Under the pieces are notes generated by a model. The model saw only the letters and a list, made by a program, of their open reading frames with translations, searched no databases and was not told the origin of the DNA. A program made the translations under genes and the position numbers. Positions 30,972 to 41,970 of a stretch of 64,000 nucleotides of DNA are shown piece by piece. Origin of the DNA: Undaria pinnatifida (Eukaryota > Sar > Phaeophyceae > Laminariales > Alariaceae); the NCBI GenBank assembly GCA_012845835.1, contig JABAKD010000007.1, forward strand, positions 6,984,222 to 7,048,221. The letters are read 5' to 3'. Position 1 is the first letter of the stretch; each line of letters opens with the position of its first letter.

Positions 30972-32383
30972 CGGCCCGACTCCGTATTCACAAATCCTAA
31001 GGGGTGGAAGAATCGCAATCATCACCCAGGCGCGTATTGTCGTAGGTACTCTTCCGCGCGATCTTCGCCTTTGGCGGGCGGGAGGAGACATCGTGGATGG
31101 CGGATGTCTTTGCCTTTGCCTCCCAACCACTAAACGTCCATGCTACGTCTGCGTACGGCATGGTTGCAGACCTCGACATGATCTCCCGGCCAGAGCAGCC
31201 CGAACAAAAATCGGGATGTCCACATGATGGAAAGACGTGTCGAACCCGACTTAAGACAAGGGTTGAGGAAACAAGGGAAACATGCTGTTATCTCTTTTTG
31301 GTACAGGCCAAACTGCCCTCTCTTGCCCGCGCTCTTCTCTCGTCTTGCCCTCTCTTCGGGCCATAGGGGGACACAAGCGTCCCCTGGGCCCCGGGTCTCC
31401 GGTGCCTCCAATATTTGGATGCTTTATCGGAAGAGTGCAAACCATGGTTAGGTTAAAACGCTGCGTTTACAACTACAACTTCGGCTGGTTCGTGACTTAC
31501 GGTTAAGCTACACCAAGGTCAATAGTGCTTCATGCACAGATGCTGTGGGTCTCTTCAGATTGGTTTCCCTTCGGTTCTCAGTTCTCAGCAGAGAGGTCCA
31601 CACCTCGGCTTTGAGGATCTGCAATGTATCGAAATTTGGAGCATACAAAACAAGAAAATAAAACGACCCCCAACTCAACACGTGTGAACGTCACTACCGG
31701 GCCCGCGAAATTGGGGAACGCCCCTGGTGGGGTGCATGACGACGTTGGGTGCGCTAAACATCAGCCGTAGGCAGCCAAAAGCGACCCACGAGATGTTTCG
31801 CGACTTCCAATTTGCGAGCTAGCAACACCAAAAGCTCCCGAAACCGCTTAAACATTTCAATTAACACGCGGGAGCCTAATACAATGGGAACGTTACTGAG
31901 GACAAAACGGTTTCCACCAAAGGCTAGCTGCTCGCCAGTGGGATGATATGACTCGTAAGAGGAAAGCCGGAGGCAATTAGTGTTTTATTCCCGTGAGAGG
32001 TGGGACGCTGTGGGGTCAATAATAGGTCTGGACACACCTGAAAAGCTCCAAATAGTTAGATATTTGGATTTTGTTTTTTTAAATACAATGTTCGAAACAA
32101 CTTAAATAAGGAGCTTCTTTGCAGATGACATATATATTCTATTCTCAAGCGGTTTTATAAGAACAACAACAACAACAACAATGTACGCAAAATGCCTGCA
32201 TACGCAGAAGACCTGGCATTCTAGCCGCGCGGATCTTCGAGGGGTAGTTGTTACGCCGTCTTATAGGCCGAGGGTGGTCCCTAGACCCGAACAGTACAGA
32301 GATTTGTAAAAAGCGGCGCAGCCGCGTTTCATGGCCGTTTTGGGTCTGTTTTGGGTCCGGGTTGGGAAGAGTTAGGAGAAACC
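30972..32383. other. No gene recognised
   Basis: Frames of up to 93 codons are unrecognised. An AAC microsatellite (32161-32181) resembles the LINE 3' end and could mark another truncated insertion. No homologous sequence beside it was recognised. Confidence 0.4.
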
Positions 32384-32684
32384 GGTCGCCCCGGTGGCGT
32401 ATCAGGTTATCCTCGAGCTTGGTATAGGTCAGTTTCGTGAGTTCGAGTCCCGCCGAGCGCACACTCGTATGAATTCGTTGGAACGTTTTTTTGTGCACAA
32501 ATTGACTGTGGAAAGCGCGAAAGCATGGGTTAGCAACACTCGATGAACAATTGACAAGCAGTGGGATTGCTGAACCCTATGCGCGATAAAAATTTGAGGC
32601 AAGAACCGGGGGAAGAAGGGACGACACCCATGACCACGGCATGTCCAGAAGCTGGAAAGTAGAAGTGTGAAAAAAAAAGAAAAT
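32384..32684 (+). mobile_element. tRNA-derived SINE, family 2, copy 1
   Basis: A head with A box TGGCGTATCAGG (32395-32406) and B-box-like GAGTTCGAGTCCC (32439-32451) is preceded by GGTCGCCCCGG. A body of about 200 bp (GTTAGCAACACTCGATGA; CAGTGGGATTGCTGAACCCT) follows, then an A-rich 3' tail (GTGTGAAAAAAAAAGAAAAT). The whole unit matches the reverse complement of 35724-36032. A LINE partner is not identified. Confidence 0.75.
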
Positions 32685-32689
32685 GTTAG

Positions 32690-35600
32690 GGTTCGGGGTT
32701 GGGTTGGGTCTTTGCCCGTCCCTCTATCCCACCACAATCCAGGAAGTGCTCCTCACCTCGCAAACGCGAATAGGTCGCCTCCCCAAATATTCGCGCAACC
32801 ATATGGCTAGGTGAGCTCTCCATACGAGCTCCTACTCAAATATTCCTGTGGGATTCCACGTGGCCTTACACCGAGGTACCCACTTTATCTCGCATTTATT
32901 TCGTATTCGGTACAACAGTTCGGAGATCGTGGATGGTGCGTTCTGGTCCCGTCGCGCAGCAACAAATGTATTGAAGAGTTACTGCGTTTCGCTCCAAGCA
33001 GACGGAACATATTCGCCCACGCCTTGACAGACATATGATGTTTTAAACCGCCGTTGCGTACTCTCAATAGGTACGACTGCGGTATTGTACACTTTCTGCC
33101 TGGTGGCTGGTGGATATTACTGGGTCATTTTTTGGGTGAGCTGCACGTGACCGTTTTCGAACACCTGGAGTCTGCAGAAGTAAAGACGACGGTCCTGCAA
33201 TAACTCGTTCACCTTGTCTCGCCGCACACCGTATTTACGTGGCTGCGTTTGACAAGAGGCTGTTGTGTTGGAGGTTCTGGTTATCTGCGTTCGTCATGAG
33301 TCAAGGTTTCGTTGTGGAACTTTCTATGACAGATTTATTTGGTCTAATTTTTTCTGTGGTCTGCTCTCATCAGAAAGCGATATAACTGTGAACCTCCTCG
33401 CTGACCGCGCATTGGTCGTCGTTGATCACCACCTTACAACCGCGCCTTTTTAGTATCCTTGACTTAGATTGGCGGCGTGGGGTCACTGCTGGTTCAATGT
33501 TCAACAGACCTACTCAAGCGCGGTTGATGCCATCTTCCAAAATTTTGACTTGTTGCATTTTTCATTCGCACCTTTTCGCCTTCGCGGGTTGGTCGAGGTC
33601 AGCGACCGAACATCGCTCGCGGCGGGAATTCCTGCAGCAGATAGTTGCAACGAGAAGGTCAATGCAGCGTGCTTGTCGTCGTCGATCCTTTTTGGATGAG
33701 GTTCTCGATGATTTGGGGCTGCAGAGATCGGACCGAGTATTTGCTTCTTTCGGCTTCCAGTCGAGGGGCCCATGGAGAGGGTTTTGCACAATAAATTTGT
33801 TGCATTTTCCATCCGGAGAACGCTCCACAATATTCGGAGGTACAAATGTAAAACGATCACATGACACGTGGAGATGTATTCTTGGGTCACAAGAGTGCAC
33901 AACAAGAGACTAGCCGCCGGCCATAGAGTTGCTCGTCCTGCGGAAGTTTGTAAACGTGTTTGTGTCTTCCTGTGCTGGTCGTCCTCTTCAAAACTCTCTC
34001 CCTCGATCGTGATGGGTGAGCACCCTTTCCTGTTGTTGCCGCTCAAGCTAGGATTGTCGTCTACAGCAGTAGTCTATAGCGCTACATGTATAGACATGAT
34101 TTGGAAGCCGAGCTCGTACATGCTTCCTCGCTTGTAAATGCTAGGAGCAGCAAGTCTTCGTTCAACATCTGTGGTCGTTCTGTGCCGCTGCTGCTTATGG
34201 TTAGTGGTCTGGGATGCTTTCGTGTTCCACGGCCTCGATTTCCTGTTTGACACTGCTTAAGGCTGTAAGATCGTTGCCATTAGACTAGATTTTTACAAGG
34301 TAGTACTCCCTCTGTAGTGCCGGCGTGTATCGGTCCGAAATACCATCAATAGACTACATAGATAACCGGCAATACACAACATACTGCCACTACTGGTATC
34401 CTACGTTTGCGAAGGGGTTTCATAGGCGTTACAGTGGGCAACTTGTGTATTTTACCGCGGACTATAATCGGAGCACTCTGGTGGTGTAGATACGTCGAAA
34501 ATGGCCGTCCGTCTTTCATAGTCCCCACTGCTTCGCGGTCCATGTTAAACAACTTCTTCTGGCTGTCGAGCTTAAGAGCGGCCCTGTACTTCCGTGTTTT
34601 GAATGTCTATTTAAACGCCTTTGCACTAACGAGCCGAGGAGATGATCTTGTCGTCCATTGAAGACCTTTGCATCATTAGCAACTCGTTCCATGCAAACTT
34701 GAAACTCGATTCGCTCATTGGAATACCTGGTATACCGTCTAACATCATGATTCTGTAGACTACATGGCACACACTACGATAGAAGACTCGCACTTCTTTT
34801 TCTTATCCGAGGTTCCTCGCGGGAGGAGTTGTTTACCCCACAAAAAAAAAAATCGTTAGCAGAAAATTATGTTTTATTGTGCTACACCTGACTAACATTC
34901 CCACGGCTTACGTGTACGAGGAAGAATACAGCAAACCGAGACTAAAATGCCGACGATTCGGGGTTGAGGGCCGTTCCTATCGTCGGAGATGTGAATTTCA
35001 TAAGTTTCCTCTTTTCTATTCTCCAGGATTTCCATAACAAAACGTCTGAAATATATTCGAGCGCGGGGTTGTTTGTCTTTTTTCCTGTTTTTATAAAGCC
35101 GAGCCATGAAACAAGACCGCTACCACCCACACCAACAGTCACGCGCGCCGTCACACAGCAAGCATGAGCGAACATCCCGAAAGACAGCAGAGGAAAGCAC
35201 CCAGGCCACGAGTAGATTCGTGCAATCCAGCGACAGCAGCCCCTGGTGTTAGGGGCATGCCGAGCACGACGAGGACACCAGCAATAGACTTATTCATGTC
35301 TCTGCGCCTCGAGTCTGGAAAATTGGGAGGCTGAATCGTTGTTTCGTCCGTTTCGGCGATGAATTCTCCGGAGGCCAAGGCCGCGTCCTTCCATCGGTCA
35401 TAATATTGGACCACCCCGGTCAACGTTTAAAGCCACGGCGCTGGTCGGAGCACTGCCTCAGAACTATGGAAATCGACGACAGGATTTCCAAATTTGTGCT
35501 TGTTAACTTTTCCATTTTTTTATGGCTGAAGAATTTCATAAAAGTTGACAAAACGCCTCGGTAGTTTAAGACAAATTTCACAAATATGGAAAGTTTGTAA

Positions 35601-35720
35601 ATTTTGGAAATTTAGGACAAAAAAACGTCTCCGACAAAAACGGCATTAAGTACCCCCTTCAGTGTGACAAGGATTCAGATACAAAGTGTTACCTCTACAG
35701 TATCCCGCGTAAGATGTTTG
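32690..35720. other. No gene recognised between the inverted SINE pair
   Basis: Two overlapping frames (33422-33913 plus, 163 codons; 33510-34046 minus, 178 codons) are the longest. Neither has a domain I recognise, and they cannot both be real, so I leave them uncalled. Just after the SINE, 32685-32713 reads GTTAGGGTTCGGGGTTGGGT, a G-rich telomere-like phrase without true repetition. Confidence 0.4.
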
Positions 35721-35723
35721 TAT

Positions 35724-36032
35724 TCATCTTCTTTTTTTCACATACATCTACTTGTTCCAGCTTCTGGACAAGCCGAGGTCACAGGTGTCGTCCCTCCTCC
35801 CCCCCTGTTCTTGCCTTCAATTTTGTCACGCATAGGGTTCAGCAATCCCACTGCTCGTCGATTTTTCATCGAGTGTTGCTAACTCGCACTCTCGCGCTTT
35901 CCGCAAGTCAACTTGTAACCAAGAAAAAGTCACCACGAACTCTTACGAGTATGCACTCAAAGGGGTACGAACTTACGGAACTGACCTATACCAGGCTCGA
36001 GGATAACCTGAAACGCCACCGGGGCGACAGGT
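35724..36032 (-). mobile_element. tRNA-derived SINE, family 2, copy 2 (inverted)
   Basis: On the minus strand it starts with the same TGTCGCCCCGGTGGCGT head. The A box is kept (TGGCGTTTCAGG) but the B box is eroded (GTAAGTTCGTACCC). The body and the A-rich tail (GTGAAAAAAAGAAGATG) align with copy 1 throughout. It lies 3.0 kb from copy 1 in opposite orientation. Confidence 0.75.
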
Positions 36033-36039
36033 TTTGCGC

Positions 36040-39000
36040 GTGTGTAAGTGATATTAAGTACGTTGAATCTATGCACGTCGCACACACCACATGTGTGTAC
36101 GGGGTGCGCACATGTATTGTAGTATGAGTACATCAGCCAACTGAAGTACGTCACACTAGTAGACCAGACAGACGTTGACGACGAAACTGATATTCAAATT
36201 ATATTTGCATCAGCCCTAACAATTAACTATCAAGAAATACAGCGACCAAGACACTCCATACTTTTACTCATAAGTGGCGAGTCTCAATTTCAACTTAAAC
36301 CGTGGTTTACGTCTTATGGACATCGTTATTTGGTACCTGGAACGGGAGATATATCGTTTTTCAAGTTCTAACGATCCGCCCTTCGAACCTCGGGTGGTGA
36401 AAAACGACCTCGGCGTTCAGGGACATGGAACCCACACAACCTGCGATACAACATGTTGGACGAAGTCATTTCCCGTTTATGTTCTATTTAATGACTAGAC
36501 ATAGCAAGTGCGATCGATATCTTCCTTTATTTTTTATCCTCCGGCGGATGGGGCAAATTATGCTTAAGCTCACCACACTTCCACGCATTTTCATACGCGT
36601 CGTGTGTCGATTTAACTCAGTTGCTTTCGCAACCCAACGCTAGATGGCGCATCCTTCGGACCCCACTGCAGCGATAGCGTGAGCTGTCCTTATCAGTGGT
36701 CCTCGTCGCAGAGCCACTATAGTCAAGTAGAATGTGCATCGCGCCCTATATCCAACAATGCAGGCGTCGTAAACAGTATTTCATACAGTACTTACCCCTG
36801 AACACTTAGGATTTCGAAGTCGTCGTGACGCGGAGATTAAACAGTCAATGTGGTACACGTGTGTCCCCGGTGGATATGAGGACCGTATGATAAAATATGC
36901 TCCACGTTGAGTTGAAAAGTTATGTCGTACATGGTGTCCATACACGCAAAGGTCAATTTGGGATTGAGTGGGGAACACGCGCTACGCTAGACGTAGCATC
37001 TTTTGCCTAAAACACTTTCTGAATGGCAGTGCTCTTTAATCCAAAACCGACGTAGTTTTATTCTTTTTTAACAGCTTTTTTTTATTACCTATGTTAGCAT
37101 GTGATTGTCCATTGGGTTGCACTCGTTTTTCTCTAAATCAGTTTTCGGGCGGGGAGTAAATATGCTGAGATCGGGAGCTCTAGCAGAAAAGAAAGGGTGC
37201 TTCTCTGCCGCAGGTTGAGTGACTATCATTGCACAGAATACACTTGCCCGGCATAATCGGTTCACTACCCGAAGAATACAATGGGCCTCTTATTGGGTGA
37301 ACTATCAACGTAATCAGATGCATGCATTACAATACATTTTAGGGGCGGAATGAAACATATGGTGTACGTGAGAGACATGTGGATACTACCTTCGCGACAA
37401 GTCCGACGATTATCATCCGGGCGCTCGCAAGATCGCACCCGTATACATTGTCAAAACGAGGGTTCAACTAGAAGATATTTCCTACTGCCCGCTTGCGTGT
37501 GACGAAATCATTTCAGCTAGCTTCTCATTCTATACTTGAAGGTATATATGTTGCTGTTTGGGATAGGGGAACAAGGCTACGGTAGGGGAGGCTCCCGTAT
37601 TTTCAATACCTGGTGTTCACTATCATACTGGACCTATATCATCTCATGTCATACTATCGTACGCGCACGAGTGACTCTGTACCTCACGGACAAAAACACC
37701 TTAGGTGGGGTTAGTTTGGCGCAACCAAGCTAACCATCCTATTGAAGAAAATCATATATAAAAATTCAAACAGCACGAAATACTTTGAACGCACGGAACA
37801 GGGGGGGGGGGGTAGCTCAAGGGGGTGTAGCTCGTGCGAGTAACCCCGAGCGACTGCAAAACATACTTCGAAAGGGACCCCTCAACCGCATAATTGGTCA
37901 GGGATGCCAATTTTTGACCGACCGACATGAACACCGAAAGAGGGCGGCATCACTAAAAATTTTTCAAGCCTCTAGGTCTGGCGTTGGTGGTGAAACATAT
38001 TCTGATCAACCGTGGCCCGTCGATGCTCAGCAAGAGTCATGTCTTTCTAGTAGATAGTAGTCTTTGGTTTCTATTTTGTTTCCGGGCTATCCGAGTCAGG
38101 CACTCCAGGCATGTCTGAAAACGTTTCGTGCAGATAGTCGAAAAATTGACTGCCGAGGACCAATTTGGGGTCAAAGTTGCGCCCGAAAAAACTCATGCTG
38201 TACTGGAACTAAGTAGTCGGGTGTTTTTCGCACAAACGCTCAAGTTGTCATGCCCGTTTGGGAGATATATCCTGAGTTGTTGCAAACGTGTTCTGTGAGG
38301 CCCTGTCGACATTTGACGGGCGTTTCGTTTTGTCTGTTCGGTATTGCTTTTCGTCAACAACGTTTGTAGGTCTTGAGGCTCAAAAATTCAAGCAACAAAC
38401 CAAAACACATATATATATATATAATATGTATATATATGTGACGAAAAAAAAGGCGAAATACAACGTTATCAAAACGGTTAACAGGGGCTGATAGAACGCG
38501 TGAAAGTACTTTTAGCACTTATCTCCTAGAAACGGTCTAAACTGCCGACTCTGAAGTTTTGCCTTGATACACCTTTAACCAGCCTGTATGCGGTGAAGTA
38601 CATTCGCATACTTGGTGTCTGGGTCGGCTACAGTGTACCTGGTATCAAGTCCTCCTACACTACACGAATGATTAGATGACCATGAGCGTGAAGAGTGTTT
38701 TTCAAGTAATACATGCTGTTCGCTAAGCTGCGGCGTTTGTGCTCTTCGGTTTCAAGTTTGCGTACTGAAGCATTCGAAGCAGCGTAGGGGACCCATCCGA
38801 AACATCACCGCCGGTGATGAAAGGGTCGTACGAGAATGTCACGTGAAAACAGCATTTATTTACAAGTTCGAAACCAAATATACGTGAAATATTTTATCAT
38901 TAAATAAACAGACGATACTACGTTATCGATTGGTGACTCGCATAAGCAGGACCGTAGCATATGTTGGCACGTTGTGGCCGAGGTTGCTCAACCTAACAGG

Positions 39001-39175
39001 CTCATCACTCACCTATGACAGGACCAAGAATTGGAGGAGGTAGAGCGCTCTATATATGGTTGATTGCCGTTGCGTTGTACACTCTACATGAGCTTCTTGT
39101 ATATCGCGGATGCATACATCACCTAATGATAATTAAAAATGGAAAGGTACACTTTAGAGATCAACCACAAAGATT
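36040..39175. other. No gene recognised; holds repeat R2 copy 2
   Basis: Only short unrecognised frames (at most 90 codons) are present. Simple sequence includes a poly-G run at 37801-37812 and TA repeats at 38409-38437. Confidence 0.45.
36536..36643 (+). repeat. Interspersed repeat R2, copy 2
   Basis: It matches the reverse complement of 9398-9505, from CCTCCGGCGGATGGGGCAAA to TTGCTTTCGCAACCCAACGC. The two outer ends coincide, so it is likely a defined element fragment. Confidence 0.65.
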
Positions 39176-39179
39176 ATTT

Positions 39180-39376
39180 ATCAAAACTCAGCTTTCAAAG
39201 CTGCGTGTGATGTTCGATTGCGCGTGTTACGGGGTGTGTATGCCCTCGCGAAGGATACAGGTCGGTGACTCCCCTGCTAAAGCCAGGGTCAACAGAACTA
39301 AGACGTTCAACCTTGATCTGCGTGCGGAAACTGTAAAAACCGCATTGAGGGGGACAACACCAGACTTCTGTGGAAT
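39180..39376 (-). repeat. Diverged copy of the composite repeat (distal part)
   Basis: In inverse orientation it has GCTTTCAAAGCTGCGTGTGA, GGTCGGTGACTCCCC, GGGTCAACAG, then GGGGGACAAC and CTTCTGTGG, in the same order as 5575-5800. Clearly older than the other copies. Confidence 0.55.
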
Positions 39377-39377
39377 T

Positions 39378-40050
39378 CATAATTCTTGACAATGAAGCAT
39401 CGCGTTGTTTCATGTTTTGCAGGTGGTTGGTCAGTGTTTTTTTTGTGTTTGTTGAAGTTCCGAGCTGGTATCTGGCGAACGAAAACTGTCGTACCATGTA
39501 AAAACTGAAGCGTACGGGCCAAAACCGGAAACGCGTAAGTTAAGGATACAGGGAAATAAATCAAAGATCTCTGAGTTTGGGGGACGCGTTTACATTCGAC
39601 GGAACCAAACAAAAATCGCTACGCGTTTCGGGGCTGGATGTACACTATAGATCGCTGTACGGTCCGAACGTGGTGCCTTTTGCCTGTCCTTGTTGGTAAA
39701 ACCTCAGCTATACTGTAGCCCCTTGCTGAAATTTGATTCAACTGTAATTGAATACATATTTTTTCGACCGACCTGGTTGTTGTCCCCTTTACCTCACGCT
39801 TGTTGTTAACACGTCCACAAGATCTGTGTTACAGAGCATTCCTCGGAACGCTGGTGGCCAGCACGGACGCATGCCTCCGAAAGAGGCAGTCATCTAAATA
39901 TTTTTTCTGTGTGTGCCTCTGTTTGATGCGTCTCGTTCCATTCCTTTCCACCTCCCCGCGCATGACCACGCGATACTATTCTCAGCGGCAGGCTCCGATC
40001 GCGACAGATGTATCAGCCAAGTGGTGCCGGGTTCAAGACTAAGTTCGAAT
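39378..40050. promoter_or_regulatory. Upstream region and 5' leader of ankyrin gene 2
   Basis: GATCGCGACAG at 39997-40007 lies 54 bases before the ATG. The same word lies 55 bases before the ATG of paralogue 3, preceded there by a CAG acceptor. This marks a shared 5' untranslated exon. A CT-rich run (CATTCCTTTCCACCTCCCC) at about 39939-39957 and CAG at 39983-39985 could be a splice acceptor. No TATA box is obvious. Confidence 0.4.
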
Positions 40051-41247
40051 ATGACTTCTTCTGCCACTGCTGGTGAACAGTCTGTTCATACAGCGGCCAG
40101 AACCGGTAGGGTCGATGTCTCTCGCCTGCTGCTGCGACAAACAAATTTTAATCCCAACGCCGTAGACAGCAGAGGTCGTACGATCCTGATGGTGGCGTGT
40201 GACAGCAGATATCCTTGCGTAGACGTTGTGCGTGTGATGCTGCTGACCGGCGTCGACCCGACGTTGGCGGAGGAGAACGGGTATACTGCTCTGCATGTAG
40301 CAGCCGCTAACGGTCACACGGATTTGGTCGACATTTTGTATTCCCAAGCACCGGCCACGTTGAACGTTTACAGTGCTAGAGGTCAAACCCCTCTCTATGT
40401 GGCGAGCCTACTAGGCCGGGAGAGCATGGTGTCCAAGCTACTGTCGCTAAATGCGAAGCAGATCCGACCGCCAGAGCACAGACGATGCACGTGTCCGCTG
40501 GTGGTTGCTGTGGTGCTAGGATTCGCGGGCGTCGTTCGTGTTCTAATTAGCGAAAGAGGACTGAGCGCGGTCGGCGGGGAAGGAGCGTTGCGCCGGGCGT
40601 TGCACGCTGCGGTGATACACCGTAAAGCGATGATTCTCCGTCTGCTACTAACAGTGGGTGGAGAAGACAGGCGTTCTCGGTTGGCCAACTTCAAGTATGA
40701 GGGAACACCACTGCTTCGGATTGCCGCTGCCCTCTGCTATCGCGCAGCGGTCAGCATTCTCCTCGAAGCTGGGGCGGACGAGGCAGCCCATGACCCGAAA
40801 CAGGCTACCTCTGCATACATCATCGGCGAATGCCTCCCTTGGATGGGAGTGGTTCGGACGAATCGACATCCGATGAATCCCAAAGCAAAAACAACAATTA
40901 GCCGGATGCTGAATCAAGGACCAGCTTTCAGAGCTACATCGTGGGGATGGCCCGCTGATGCTGAAGTAGACACCCTCCGCAGCGGTAATGGTGATGGGGG
41001 CTCCGATGTTGTTGCTCCTGCTGTTGTGATGCCCACAACAGCCAGTACGACCGATGCGGTGATTGGTGTGCGCATCGACTGGCCAGACGAGAATCAGAGC
41101 GGTCGAGTGGTTTTCATGTCTCGTGTTGTCAGGTGGGCGCCGTCGTTGCTGCATTTGTTCGCGTTTGGCGTTGTTTTCCCTGGTTTTTCGTTTGCCAGAG
41201 GTGTGTATCATATACCAGGTAGTATGTACAAAGTCAGCGTTAATTAG
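40051..41247 (+). CDS. Ankyrin-repeat protein, paralogue 2
   Basis: 398 residues from the inner ATG; a longer in-frame start exists at 39913, but the paralogue alignment favours 40051. Ankyrin units: residues 11-38 (SVHTAARTGRVDVSRLLL), 42-75, 78-105 (YTALHVAAANGHTDLVDILY), 111-135 (GQTPLYVASLLGRESMVSKL), then diverged units to about 250 (HAAVIHRKAMILRLLL; IAAALCYRAAVSILLEAGAD). A conserved C-terminal SWGW motif at 297-300 is followed by an acidic Gly/Asp linker and a short conserved stretch, IGVRIDWPDEN. At the site where the paralogues stop, it has AG|GTGGGC instead of GTGAGC, so the frame reads on for 37 residues. If GTGGGC (41133) is a donor and TTTGCCAG (to 41198) an acceptor, a 66-base in-frame intron would be removed. 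Role: presumed interaction scaffold; partner unknown. Confidence 0.85.
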   Translation: MTSSATAGEQSVHTAARTGRVDVSRLLLRQTNFNPNAVDSRGRTILMVACDSRYPCVDVVRVMLLTGVDPTLAEENGYTALHVAAANGHTDLVDILYSQAPATLNVYSARGQTPLYVASLLGRESMVSKLLSLNAKQIRPPEHRRCTCPLVVAVVLGFAGVVRVLISERGLSAVGGEGALRRALHAAVIHRKAMILRLLLTVGGEDRRSRLANFKYEGTPLLRIAAALCYRAAVSILLEAGADEAAHDPKQATSAYIIGECLPWMGVVRTNRHPMNPKAKTTISRMLNQGPAFRATSWGWPADAEVDTLRSGNGDGGSDVVAPAVVMPTTASTTDAVIGVRIDWPDENQSGRVVFMSRVVRWAPSLLHLFAFGVVFPGFSFARGVYHIPGSMYKVSVN

Positions 41248-41820
41248 ATGCAGTAGGGAAAACGGCAGGCTTGCAAATTGTTGCCGTGGTTTTGACCAAC
41301 CCGACCCAAGCCCAACCTTGAAAATTTCGCCATCGTAGTTTATGCCCCATTCTATTTATACTACACGTTACCCCCGGATAGTATACGCTATCATTGGAGA
41401 CGTCAACATCTCACACTCCGCTTAAGAGACCACAGGGGTAAGCTGTATGTACATTTTATGCATCATCTGCATATATATATTTTGCGGGTCTGATGTAGAA
41501 GACACAACACATCCCACATGATTTGGAAGTAGCGAATATACAGAAAGTAGACAAGCAATCGTTCGTGCACATGGGGTTTGGTACCCATCTGACGCACGAT
41601 CTTCGTTATATGGGTATGGCGCCACGTAATGATATGGCGGATATGCCTCGTATTCAAATGTTATGTGTTTTAACTTGTAAACGTCGTTAATATGTACCAT
41701 CTATGTGTGGAAGATCGATAGTTTTCAGACGCGCGCAACCTTATCTCCCTGACTCCGACATGTGCAAAGTCGTTGATGCTGAAAAATAGTTTTTTGTTTG
41801 GGTATAGTCTAGATCTAGAC
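41248..41820. other. No gene recognised downstream of ankyrin gene 2
   Basis: Short unrecognised frames only. Confidence 0.45.
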
Positions 41821-41821
41821 T

Positions 41822-41970
41822 ACATAGGGGAGCCGCCGACCTATATCCTTAATGAGGACACAAAACCCGTAATACGCGCGATCGGAGTATCACACACAGC
41901 TTGCAAAGATGAGGGTCGACAAAAATTTTGATCTCACAGCGGGAGTGTACTTTAATATTTATAATATATA
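41822..41970 (+). repeat. Distal part of the composite repeat, solo copy
   Basis: It matches 5700-5850: GGGGAGCCGCCGACCTATAT through GCTTGCAAAGATGAG to GGGAGTGTACTTTAAT. It lacks the poly-C subunits. The right end is the TA-rich ATTTATAATATATATA, as in the other copies. Confidence 0.75.

Noticed and set aside
32685-32713. TTAGGG-like phrase after SINE family 2
   Set aside because: A single TTAGGG followed by unrelated G-rich words; no repetition.
33422-34046. Overlapping frames of 163 (plus) and 178 (minus) codons
   Set aside because: Mutually exclusive, with no recognised domain and nothing to favour either.
40039-41211. Antisense frames opposite ankyrin gene 2 (115, 99 and 187 codons)
   Set aside because: Shadows of the well-supported ankyrin reading frame.
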